Origin: JBBIKU01 sp037445245
GTDB taxonomy: Bacteria; Chloroflexota; Anaerolineae; Anaerolineales; Anaerolineaceae
Length of the DNA: 21,426 nt
NCBI GenBank assembly: GCA_037445245.1
Contig: JBBIKU010000021.1
Location: forward strand, 1 to 21,426
Direction: 5' to 3'
How positions within the stretch are numbered: the first letter of the stretch is position 1; each line of letters starts with the position of its first letter. The notes under the pieces are model-generated. The model saw only the letters and a program-made list of their open reading frames with translations. It ran no database searches and was not told the DNA's origin. Made by a program: the position numbers and the translations under genes. Shown piece after piece: positions 14,776 to 21,426 of this stretch.

Positions 14776-16131
14776 TCAAACAACGCCGTACGCCAGCATT
14801 GCGCGAGCGACTTTCAAGAACCCGGCGATATTGGCGCCGGCGACGTAATTCCCCTTGCAGCCGTAGGCTTCGGATGCCTCCAGGGCGATGCGGTGAATGC
14901 TGTGCATGATCATCTGCAGCTTCTGGTCGACTTCTTCCCGCGACCACGACATGCGCATCGCATTTTGCGACATTTCCAAACCCGAAACCGCCACCCCGCC
15001 GGCGTTGGCGGCTTTGCCGGGCGCATACAGGATGTTGTGTTCGTGAAAAACGGCGACCGCATCCAGGTCTGAGGGCATGTTCGCCCCTTCGGATACACAG
15101 TAGCAGCCATTTTTGACCAGCGCTTCGGCGTTCGCCCGGTTGATCTCGTTCTCGTAAGCCGAAGGGAAGGCAAGATCGGCTTTCAAATTCTGCTCGCGCA
15201 CGACATCCCACACGCTTTTATCGGGGTAATAGGCTAGCCCGTACTTCTCGGCGTATTCACTGATGCGGCCGCGGCGGTGGTTTTTAAGATCGAGTAGACA
15301 TTTGAGCTTCTGCGAATCGATACCGGCTTCATCCACGATTGTGCCGTTCGAATCGGAAGCGGTGATGGCTCTGGCGTTCAACTGATTCAGCTTCTCGATG
15401 GTGTATTGAGCCACGTTGCCCGAGCCGCTGACCACCGCCGTCTTTCCGGCGATCTCCTGGCGGCGCGTTGCCAGCATCTCGGCGGCGAAGTAAACCGCCC
15501 CGTAACCGGTGGCTTCCGGGCGGATCAGGCTGCCACCATATTCCAATCCCTTTCCGGTTAGAACGCTGGTGTTGGCGTTGACGATCTTGAGATAATACCC
15601 GTACAGGTAACCGATCTCGCGGGCGCCCACACCGATGTCGCCGGCGGGCACATCCGTATCTGCGCCGATATGGCGGTACAGCTCGCGCATAAACGCCTGG
15701 CAGAAGCGCATCACCTCTCCATCGGACTTACCCTTCGGGTCAAAATCAGAGCCGCCTTTGCCGCCGCCCATCGGCAGGGTCGTCAGGGAATTCTTGAAGG
15801 TCTGCTCAAACCCCAGGAACTTGATGATGCCGAGGTTAACGGAGGGATGGAAGCGCAGCCCGCCCTTGTAGGGACCGATGGCGTTGTTGAACTGGACGCG
15901 AAATCCGCGGTTGACCTGCACCTCGCCGCGATCATCGACCCACGGCACGCGGAAAAGGATGGCGCGGTCGGGCACCGTGATGCGGTCATAGATTTTGGCT
16001 TTGATGAACTCGGGGTGCTTCTCGACCATAGGCGCAAGCGAGGTCATCACTTCTTTGACAGCCTGCAAGAACTCCGGCTGTCCGGCATCTTTTTCCTGCA
16101 CCGTTGCAATTACATCCTGAATGATAGACAT
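14776..16131 (-). CDS. gdhA: Glutamate dehydrogenase, NADP-type hexameric
   Basis: Catalyses reversible reductive amination of 2-oxoglutarate to glutamate (EC 1.4.1.4 likely). With the start at the ATG at 16131 (MSIIQDV) the protein is 451 residues and its key residues fall at the same numbers as in the Clostridium symbiosum enzyme: Lys89 (GPYKGG), Lys113 (EQTFKNS), catalytic Lys125 (GGGKGG) and Asp165 (PAGDIGVG). The coenzyme-binding loop SGSGNVA with an ASDSNG strand end (serine rather than an acidic residue) favours NADP. A TTG at 16146 is a less likely start because GAGG lies 10 bases before the ATG. It is downstream of the PEP-synthase-like gene with a 140-base gap, so it may have its own promoter. 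It converges on the small broken membrane gene. Confidence 0.96.
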   Translation of the reverse strand: MSIIQDVIATVQEKDAGQPEFLQAVKEVMTSLAPMVEKHPEFIKAKIYDRITVPDRAILFRVPWVDDRGEVQVNRGFRVQFNNAIGPYKGGLRFHPSVNLGIIKFLGFEQTFKNSLTTLPMGGGKGGSDFDPKGKSDGEVMRFCQAFMRELYRHIGADTDVPAGDIGVGAREIGYLYGYYLKIVNANTSVLTGKGLEYGGSLIRPEATGYGAVYFAAEMLATRRQEIAGKTAVVSGSGNVAQYTIEKLNQLNARAITASDSNGTIVDEAGIDSQKLKCLLDLKNHRRGRISEYAEKYGLAYYPDKSVWDVVREQNLKADLAFPSAYENEINRANAEALVKNGCYCVSEGANMPSDLDAVAVFHEHNILYAPGKAANAGGVAVSGLEMSQNAMRMSWSREEVDQKLQMIMHSIHRIALEASEAYGCKGNYVAGANIAGFLKVARAMLAYGVV

Positions 16132-16271
16132 GGCATAATTCCTCAACGTGGGATGATATGGAGTTAGCTGTTAACTTTAAAGGGAATCACTTAGGGCAAC
16201 AGTAAATTGCCAAGAAATATACCACAAAATCAACCCGGAAACTGAAATTTCACCAAATTGGTTTTTAGGAG

Positions 16272-17987
16272 TTAACCCCTGCAGATCACGCCCCTGCCGT
16301 GCTTCCCGTCCACTTTGACCACAAGCCCGCGGCGCGATCGTGCGCGCCGCACGAAATTCCCCTCTTCGAGAACCTCCTGACTTTCGAGCCAGCTCCAGTC
16401 GATCTTGTACGAACTGTTAAGGGGCACAGAAAAGTAGATCACCCCCAGGTTCACGATGTTGTGGAAATAATGCGACCCTTGCGACGGCTCCACCCGCACG
16501 TTTTCCAGCCCGGCTTCGATGATCACTTTTGCGCCGCTGATCTGCCCCCAGGTCACCGGTATCCCCAGCCAGGGGTCCAGCGTTCCAAGCCTGCCGAAGA
16601 CGATCAGCAGATAGGGGCGTTCTGCGTTCACCAGGACGCGGTTGGCTTGCTCCAACTCCTGGGCGATCCGGCGGGTATGCTGCAGATCAAAACGCTGCGG
16701 GATCACGTAAACCACATCTTTGATTTCTTCGAGGGTGCCGTTCCCTAAAACCTGCTCCGAAGCGGCAATGGCGCGCCTGTCTTTGAGGTCCGCTTCGGAA
16801 ACCTGCTGGTTGCCGCGGGGCACTGCCATGAGCCGGATTTGCAAAAATCCGAATCGATGGGGGTTGAAGGTCATGGCGAATTCAAGCTCGACCGGGCTGC
16901 CAGTGTGTTTTTCACACAGAACCAGCAGTCGCTGGATCAGGCGGGTGACCGGAATTTGCTCCAGCTCGAGGATCGGGGCGAAGGTCAGCGCCCGCGGGCC
17001 GCGTTGACCGGTGCCGGGGGTCAGTCGTTCAGATTGCGGATCGTATGTCGACGCCAGGTGATCCAGCGTTCCGTCGTACTCGGCTGCCGCCAGGTCGTCT
17101 TTACGTAAATATTCCGTTTCTTTGGTCGGGTCGTACTCGGGCGGTTCACCCAGGTTGACCGACCAGAATTCGGTCTGGGTTTGATGCAACAACGCATCAA
17201 GCGACCCGAACGGCGGGGGAACACGCGGATGAGCCGGAGAATACGACCACGCCTTGCCGCCGTCCACGATGGTCTTCCCCATGCCCAACGCCAGGCTGGC
17301 AACGCCATCTGCGGGCTTGGCCGGTTTGAATGGATAGAAGTTATACGAGCGAGCGACTCCCGAAAGATCGGGATAATAGCGTTCTTGGTGGCGCGCTCCG
17401 ACCACCTGCTGGATGATCACCGCCATCTTCTCGTTGCAAACATCCAACCCGGTCGCCTGGCAGTAGTCCCGGGCAACCTGAAAATAGGTGGATGCCCAGA
17501 CGTACTTCACTGCTTCCACGAGCTTCTGAAAGCGTGTATCGGCGTCGTGGGCGTTGTTGGGGATCATCTTGGTACCGTACACACCGGCAAAGGGGCGTTG
17601 CACGATGTCTTCCAGCAGCCCCGAGGAGCGCACGGCTAACGGCATCGTCCATCGATCGATCAACGCCCGAAGTTCGCCCAGCACTTCGAACGGCAGGTTG
17701 GCTCGCTGGAACGCGTTCGCAATGCGCACGTCCGAAGTGTCGGCGGTTGCCAGGGTTCCCAGGTTGTTGCGCTGAATGAAGGCATCAAAAACACTCGTGC
17801 CGAGCACGGTCATCGGGGGAATATCGATGGTTATGCTCGGAAATTCCGTCTGCGAAAGCTTGGAGAGGACCGATCCGGCTTCCACCAGACCCCGGGCTTT
17901 GCCGCCCAGCTCTTCATGCCCCTGGCTTGCCGGCTCGCGGGCGTGTTTCATGCTGATCAAATGGAAGTGGACAGTGGAGCCGTTCAC
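16272..17987 (-). CDS. PEP/pyruvate-binding-domain protein (ATP-binding part of PEP synthase only)
   Basis: A 571-residue cytoplasmic protein. The N-terminal half matches the ATP-grasp nucleotide-binding domain of PEP synthase and pyruvate phosphate dikinase: GGKARGL (28-34), PLAVRSSGLLED (116-127) and FAGVYGT (133-139). It lacks the swivelling phospho-histidine domain (GGxTSHAA motif) and the PEP-binding barrel, so it cannot be a complete PEP synthase. A conserved-looking PSQGSHYFHN stretch (501-510) lies near the C-terminus. The start is uncertain: GTG at 17987 lies 5 bases after the upstream GDH-like stop without a clear ribosome-binding site, and ATG at 17951 is an alternative. Tight spacing with the GDH-like gene implies a shared transcript. 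Function unknown; ATP- or phosphate-dependent control of nitrogen metabolism is a guess from context. Confidence 0.8.
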   Translation of the reverse strand: MNGSTVHFHLISMKHAREPASQGHEELGGKARGLVEAGSVLSKLSQTEFPSITIDIPPMTVLGTSVFDAFIQRNNLGTLATADTSDVRIANAFQRANLPFEVLGELRALIDRWTMPLAVRSSGLLEDIVQRPFAGVYGTKMIPNNAHDADTRFQKLVEAVKYVWASTYFQVARDYCQATGLDVCNEKMAVIIQQVVGARHQERYYPDLSGVARSYNFYPFKPAKPADGVASLALGMGKTIVDGGKAWSYSPAHPRVPPPFGSLDALLHQTQTEFWSVNLGEPPEYDPTKETEYLRKDDLAAAEYDGTLDHLASTYDPQSERLTPGTGQRGPRALTFAPILELEQIPVTRLIQRLLVLCEKHTGSPVELEFAMTFNPHRFGFLQIRLMAVPRGNQQVSEADLKDRRAIAASEQVLGNGTLEEIKDVVYVIPQRFDLQHTRRIAQELEQANRVLVNAERPYLLIVFGRLGTLDPWLGIPVTWGQISGAKVIIEAGLENVRVEPSQGSHYFHNIVNLGVIYFSVPLNSSYKIDWSWLESQEVLEEGNFVRRARSRRGLVVKVDGKHGRGVICRG

Positions 17988-17992
17988 CGGGG

Positions 17993-19282
17993 CTAAATCC
18001 AGCCGCGCTCCAGCGAGGCGCGCGCCACCCGATCCAGGGCGAGCATGTAGGCGCTGTCACGCATCAACACCTCATTTTGAGCCGAAAAATTACTGACGTC
18101 AATGTAAGCGGAAGTCATGTGCGCATCCAGCTTCGCTAACACTTCATCGCGCCCCCAGAAATAATTCATGTTGCTCTGTACCTGCTCAAAGTAGCTGACG
18201 ACGACGCCCCCGGCGTTTGCCAGGATATCCGGGATGACCAGGATGTCGCGCTGGCGCAGGATCTGGTCGACGTCCGGGTCGGTTGGACCGTTGGCAGCCT
18301 CTACGATCAGTTTTACCTGATCGTTGATCTGTTGGATGTTATCCGGTCTGATCTGGTATTCCACGGCGGCAGGGACGAGAATATCGACGTTCTGCTGTAT
18401 CCATTCATCGCCGGGTATCACATCGCAGCCCAGCGCTTCGGCTCTGGCGCGGTCGATCTCGCCAAAGCTGTTGGTGATGGAAACCAGCTCACCGTACTGG
18501 ATGCCTTCAGGCTTACGGTATGCGAGCGGGCTGCGCTCCTTCTGATCCCAGCAGGAAACGCAGATGATCTTTCCTCCCATCTGGCTGTAGAGCTTGGCGG
18601 CGTGCTGCCCGGTGGAGCCGAATCCCTGGATCGAAGCGGTGGTGTTCTCGATCTTCACCCCCAGATCTTTCATGGCTTCACGCGCCGCAACCATTGCGCC
18701 GTAACCGCAGGCTTCTTTGCGCCCCTTGGAGCCGGCGTGGGTGACCGGCTTGCCGGTGATGAAACCGGGGCTTTTGCGGTTGTGAATGGTTTCGAACTCG
18801 TCCAGCATCCACAACATCTCCTGTGGTCCGGTCATGATATCGGGGCCGAGAACGTCCCTCTCGGGACCGGTGAAATGGGCGATGCGCCGCACGAAGCCGC
18901 GGCAGATTCTCTCCATCTCCTTGGAACTGAGGCTGTGGGGGTCGCAAACCACGCCGCTGCTGCTGCCACCCAAGGGCAGGTTCATCACAGCGCACTTCCA
19001 GGTCATCCACATCGCCAGGGCGCGGATGGTGTCAACAGTCTCGGAGGGGTGAAAACGGACACCACCTTTGGTCGGACCGCGGGCATCATTGAACTGCACG
19101 GTGAAGGCTTGCAGCACCTGAGTCTCGCCGCTGTCCAGAGCGATGGGCAGGCTGAACTGATATTCGCGCATCGGGATGCGTAAAATTTGTCGGGTCGCCC
19201 GGTCCAGATTCATCAGGTCTGCGCTGCGATCGAACTGCTTTTGCGCCATATCAAAGATATTGAATGGTTTATTGTTTTCCAT
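17993..19282 (-). CDS. Glutamate dehydrogenase family paralogue lacking the catalytic lysine
   Basis: A 429-residue Glu/Leu/Phe/Val dehydrogenase family protein. The family frame is intact: Lys72 in GPTKGGVRFHP, AMWMTWKCAV with Lys96, Asp148 in LGPDIMTG and a dinucleotide loop QGFGSTGQ (219-226). The loop that normally reads GGAKGG or GGGKGG reads GGSSSG (105-110), so the catalytic lysine (Lys125 in the Clostridium enzyme) is Ser108. The following strand, DPHSLS, also departs from the usual DPKxLS. It is therefore probably inactive or has altered chemistry, and may be a regulatory subunit for the canonical enzyme encoded two genes downstream; hetero-hexameric GDH with a regulatory subunit is known in Thermus. 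The ATG at 19282 has a weak GGTGAAGA site. It is the first gene of the group. Confidence 0.9.
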   Translation of the reverse strand: MENNKPFNIFDMAQKQFDRSADLMNLDRATRQILRIPMREYQFSLPIALDSGETQVLQAFTVQFNDARGPTKGGVRFHPSETVDTIRALAMWMTWKCAVMNLPLGGSSSGVVCDPHSLSSKEMERICRGFVRRIAHFTGPERDVLGPDIMTGPQEMLWMLDEFETIHNRKSPGFITGKPVTHAGSKGRKEACGYGAMVAAREAMKDLGVKIENTTASIQGFGSTGQHAAKLYSQMGGKIICVSCWDQKERSPLAYRKPEGIQYGELVSITNSFGEIDRARAEALGCDVIPGDEWIQQNVDILVPAAVEYQIRPDNIQQINDQVKLIVEAANGPTDPDVDQILRQRDILVIPDILANAGGVVVSYFEQVQSNMNYFWGRDEVLAKLDAHMTSAYIDVSNFSAQNEVLMRDSAYMLALDRVARASLERGWI

Positions 19283-19328
19283 TCTTCACCAGCCTTTAAG
19301 AAATGGCATAAATCGCTTATTACTGATT

Positions 19329-19334
19329 ATTATA
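19329..19334 (-). promoter_or_regulatory. Possible -10 box of the GDH-like operon
   Basis: On the minus strand TATAAT lies 46 bases before the start codon at 19282. No strong -35 is present (GTATCG at 17 bases). The surrounding 19283-19455 stretch holds no gene. Confidence 0.4.
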
Positions 19335-19455
19335 CATAGGTTACGAGTGAGCGATACCACCCGGAGCTCAGGGGACTTTCTGCAATTTGCATGCAGTCGC
19401 CCGAACGCCTGGCGCAGCAACCCATCTTGACCTGACAGCAGGAATCAAGGTAAGA

Positions 19456-19707
19456 TCAAACCATGCCGCGCTGGATGTGCGGACGGTAGGCTTCGCAGGT
19501 CATCACCGGAAAGGCTTTGCGGTAGTCTTCGGCGGAGGAGACGCCTTGCGCCCCACACGCTTTGCCGTAAGCGGTCAGGCTGTAGATGCTCAGCAGGGTC
19601 TCCCGCACGCCGGCTTGGGCGGCGGGGTTGGCGAGCGCCAACTGCCAGGGTTGCGGCAGAGCGCTCAATTTCTCTATAGCGGCTTTCATTGCCTCGGCTT
19701 CCATCAT
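19456..19707 (-). pseudogene. GH3-auxin-type acyl-amido synthetase, N-terminal remnant
   Basis: An 83-codon frame starting MMEAEAMKAAIEKLSALPQP, with TAYGKACGAQGVSSAEDYRK and AFPVMTCEAYRPHIQRG. The pattern TxYGKxxG...xxFRKAFPxxTYExYRPxIxR is the N-terminal region of the GH3 auxin-responsive-promoter/acyl-adenylate family (unrelated to glycoside hydrolase GH3), whose members are usually above 500 residues. The frame stops right after this motif, and none of the three frames downstream continues it. GGAG lies 6 bases before the ATG at 19707. It could be a real small protein, but truncation is more likely. The adjacent gap is the promoter region of the GDH-like operon. Confidence 0.6.
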
Positions 19708-19780
19708 CTTTGCTCCACCTGGAGACAGTTGGGTGGGTTGACCCCAGCCTATTGTACAATGGATGCCTCACTCGGGGAAT

Positions 19781-19816
19781 AAAAAAGGTTACTCCACACC
19801 CGGTTTTGGAGTAACC
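19781..19816 (-). terminator. Intrinsic terminator of the DoxX-family gene
   Basis: On the minus strand a perfect 10-base-pair stem (GGTTACTCCA / TGGAGTAACC, arms 19807-19816 and 19787-19796) with a 10-base loop is followed directly by TTTTTT (19786-19781). It begins 26 bases after the DoxX stop. Confidence 0.92.
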
Positions 19817-19841
19817 CGACCCCTGCTGGATTCGAATGTAA

Positions 19842-20420
19842 TTATTGTCTGGATTTGCGGAAGACCTTACCGGGTTGCCACAGCGTGCCCAGGTTGGGAA
19901 GCAGCCAGCGGTCCAATCCCCACCAGCCCGCTGTCTTCCACGCCAGCAGGAGCAGGATGGAGATGACCAGCAGAATCGGGTTGGTGCTGACGGTGCCCGC
20001 CATCAAAAAATTCCAATTCATAAAGGCGCCAAAGAACGCCGCCACACCCACAAAGGTGCCCAGGATCATTGCCAGCCCGACCAGCACTTCGCCGCTGATG
20101 ATCAGTCTTGAGAACCAGGTGTAATGCCCTCCGTCTAGCATCGCCTGCAAGAAGTCGCGATACCAGTCGACCGCGATTGGCGGGCGGGAGGGCGGCTCGG
20201 GGATGCGCACGGCGTTTTCCCAGAAACCTTTGATTGCTACACCGCCGCCGGTCCAGGCAGGGTTTTGGATTTTGCCGATACCGGCGTTCAACCAGGTGTA
20301 GCCGATGTACAGGCGGGCGATCAACCACACCCATGCCCAGCGGACGTTGCCAAACAATGCGGTTGCCAGCGGTGGGTCGGCAACCTGTACCATCCCTGAA
20401 GAATTCGTGATTTCTGACAT
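19842..20420 (-). CDS. DoxX-family integral membrane protein
   Basis: A 192-residue protein with four membrane segments: VRWAWVWLIARLYIGYTWLN (about 26-45), ISGEVLVGLAMILGTFVGVA (about 108-127), a helix through AFFGAFMNWNFLMAG, and NPILLVISILLLLAWKTAGW. The LNAGIGKI turn after helix one and the GExxxGxxxxxG pattern in helix two are DoxX/DoxD-like. Related proteins include the small subunit of thiosulfate:quinone oxidoreductase and membrane partners in redox stress systems. No oxidoreductase partner is nearby, so the role cannot be assigned. The ATG at 20420 follows GGAAGGATAAC. It has its own promoter and terminator and is probably monocistronic. Confidence 0.85.
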   Translation of the reverse strand: MSEITNSSGMVQVADPPLATALFGNVRWAWVWLIARLYIGYTWLNAGIGKIQNPAWTGGGVAIKGFWENAVRIPEPPSRPPIAVDWYRDFLQAMLDGGHYTWFSRLIISGEVLVGLAMILGTFVGVAAFFGAFMNWNFLMAGTVSTNPILLVISILLLLAWKTAGWWGLDRWLLPNLGTLWQPGKVFRKSRQ

Positions 20421-20463
20421 GTTATCCTTCCATAAAGGGTAAAATATATCTTATTAATGATTA

Positions 20464-20491
20464 TTGTAACATATTCACCAAAAAATTCAAT
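20464..20491 (-). promoter_or_regulatory. Sigma70-type promoter of the DoxX-family gene
   Basis: On the minus strand TTGAAT (20491-20486), a 16-base spacer, then TACAAT (20469-20464), 43 bases before the start codon in an AT-rich gap. Confidence 0.6.
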
Positions 20492-20523
20492 ACCCAATTT
20501 TCTTGGTTGGCGAAATGCCGAGG

Positions 20524-20560
20524 ATAAGAATACCGGCGCAATTTGCGCCGGTATTCTTAT
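20524..20560 (-). terminator. Long perfect hairpin downstream of mgtE, probable terminator
   Basis: A perfect 17-base-pair inverted repeat (ATAAGAATACCGGCGCA and its complement, arms 20524-20540 and 20544-20560) with a 3-base loop, 42 bases after the mgtE stop. GC-rich core with AT-rich feet; the U-rich foot GUAUUCUUAU can act as the release tract on either strand. Confidence 0.75.
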
Positions 20561-20602
20561 AAGGTGATTTTTAATGATTCCTGTTTTGCCCGCCTGTTGT
20601 TG

Positions 20603-21426
20603 TCATTTCAATAGCGAGGTGGCGATGGTGAAGTAAACCAGGAGCCCGATGGAGTCGACCAGGGTGGTAATCAATGGGCTGCTAGCGACTGCCGGGTCCA
20701 GCTTGAGGCGGGTTAAGAGGAAAGGCAGCAAAATGCCAAGCAGGTTTGCCACCAGGACCACCACCAGCATCGAGAAGCTGACCACCAGCCCAACCTGCGC
20801 GCCGGCGCGCCAGTATCCCAGAACAAAGGCAGCCACGCCCATAGCGGCGCCCAACAGCAAACCCTGGCTGATCTCTTTCAGCATGATCTTTGCCCACTGC
20901 GCCGGTTCGATCTCTCCGGTTGCCAGGTCGCGGATCATCAGGCTGGCAGCCTGGGCGCCGGCGTTCCCTCCGGAGTCGATCAGCAGAGGGATGAAGAACG
21001 CCAGCGCCAGGGTTGCGGCGAGGGTCTCTTCGAAGGCGGCGATCACGCTCGATGATAACAGGCTGATCAACACCAGCACGACCAGCCAGCCGATACGTTT
21101 TCGATACAGTTGCAGGACGCTGGTGTCGCGGTAACTCATTTTCAACGGCGCAACAGCCGCCGATTTCTGGAAGTCCTCGGTTGCCTCCTCACGGGCTACA
21201 TCCAGAACATCATCGACGGTGACAACGCCCACCAGCACCCCGTCCGAATTGATCACCGGCAGGGCAGAAAGGTCGTAGCGCTCGATCGCCAGCACGGCTT
21301 GTTCCCGGTCGTCGTACGCCGAGAGATAGGCGTAGGTGTGGTCCATGATCTCTTCGACGGCGACCTCGGGGTCCGCCAGGATGAAGCGTTGCAGTTCGAG
21401 GGCGTCCAGCAACCGCCACGACTCGT
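20603..21426 (-). CDS. mgtE: Magnesium transporter MgtE, C-terminal part (runs off right edge)
   Basis: About 274 codons are in the window; the frame is open through the right edge, so the start lies outside. It begins inside the CBS-domain pair: EVAVEEIMDHTYAYLSAYDD, then ALPVINSDGVLVGVVTVDDV is the second CBS motif. A linker helix (EEATEDFQKSAAV) leads to five membrane helices forming the Mg2+ pore. The conserved PLLIDSGGNAGAQAASL and the last helix SPLITTLVDSIGLLVYFTIA are present; the Asp in TLVDSIG matches the selectivity aspartate of Thermus MgtE. The missing N-terminal domain and first CBS half lie beyond 21426. It imports Mg2+ and is gated by intracellular Mg2+ in characterised members. 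Confidence 0.95.
   Translation of the reverse strand, partial: ESWRLLDALELQRFILADPEVAVEEIMDHTYAYLSAYDDREQAVLAIERYDLSALPVINSDGVLVGVVTVDDVLDVAREEATEDFQKSAAVAPLKMSYRDTSVLQLYRKRIGWLVVLVLISLLSSSVIAAFEETLAATLALAFFIPLLIDSGGNAGAQAASLMIRDLATGEIEPAQWAKIMLKEISQGLLLGAAMGVAAFVLGYWRAGAQVGLVVSFSMLVVVLVANLLGILLPFLLTRLKLDPAVASSPLITTLVDSIGLLVYFTIATSLLK

Noticed and set aside
14306..15211. Minus-strand 301-codon frame overlapping gdhA and the membrane-protein end
   Set aside because: It is a shifted frame of gdhA and the antisense of neighbouring genes; its sequence is Arg/Ser-rich and has no domain pattern.
18332..19183. Long plus-strand open frame (283 codons) antisense to the GDH paralogue
   Set aside because: It is fully covered by a clear GDH-family gene, its product is low in normal domain patterns and has no ribosome-binding site; such mirrors are common in GC-rich genes.
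21410..21412. TTG as the start of mgtE
   Set aside because: The frame continues upstream to the window edge and the protein begins in the middle of the CBS domains, so this is an internal codon of a gene cut by the window.
1..21426. CRISPR array, insertion sequence, tRNA or rRNA gene
   Set aside because: Looked for regularly spaced repeats, transposase-like proteins with terminal repeats, and cloverleaf or rRNA-like sequence; none seen.

Overview
The window looks like chromosomal DNA from a plant-polysaccharide-degrading anaerobe. My best guess is the Chloroflexota (Anaerolineae-like), judged from gene content, protein style and lipoprotein secretion. No rRNA or tRNA gene is present to test this, so the placement is inference. 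The assembly is imperfect: there is a 69-base N run at 7454-7522, and several genes are broken by single-base losses in short homopolymers.

Positions 1-9264 are a xylan/xylo-oligosaccharide locus, nearly all on the minus strand. It is read from a LacI-family regulator (8848) leftwards through a solute-binding lipoprotein, two CUT1 sugar permeases, a GH43 beta-xylosidase, a GH8 exo-oligoxylanase-type lipoprotein, xylose isomerase and the start of a GH3 beta-glycosidase that runs off the left edge. Genes from the permeases to GH3 are 4-33 bases apart, with stop codons overlapping the next ribosome-binding site. The likely flow is: trimming outside the cell by GH8, import by the ABC transporter, hydrolysis to xylose by GH43 and GH3 in the cytoplasm, then isomerisation to xylulose. 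No transporter ATPase is present. Upstream of lacI lie a near-perfect 24-base palindromic operator, a lacI promoter, and two truncated genes facing each other: the 5' end of a GH10 xylanase and the 5' end of a xylulokinase. They look like the scar of one deletion.

Positions 9300-10930 hold three consecutive small heat-shock protein (Hsp20) genes on the plus strand, ended by a terminator. Positions 11023-14760 (plus) hold an M24 peptidase/creatinase-like protein lacking key metal ligands, a large GT-C-like membrane protein split by two frameshifts, and a small membrane protein with two frameshifts and an internal stop.

Positions 14776-19282 (minus) hold a glutamate dehydrogenase-related group: a GDH paralogue whose catalytic lysine is serine, a protein with only the ATP-binding part of PEP synthase, and a canonical glutamate dehydrogenase. 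I consider this arrangement the most interesting possible unreported system in the window. Further right on the minus strand are a truncated GH3-auxin-type acyl-amido synthetase N-terminus, a DoxX-family membrane protein with a clear promoter and terminator, and the C-terminal part of an MgtE magnesium channel running off the right edge. I saw no CRISPR array, IS element, tRNA or rRNA.
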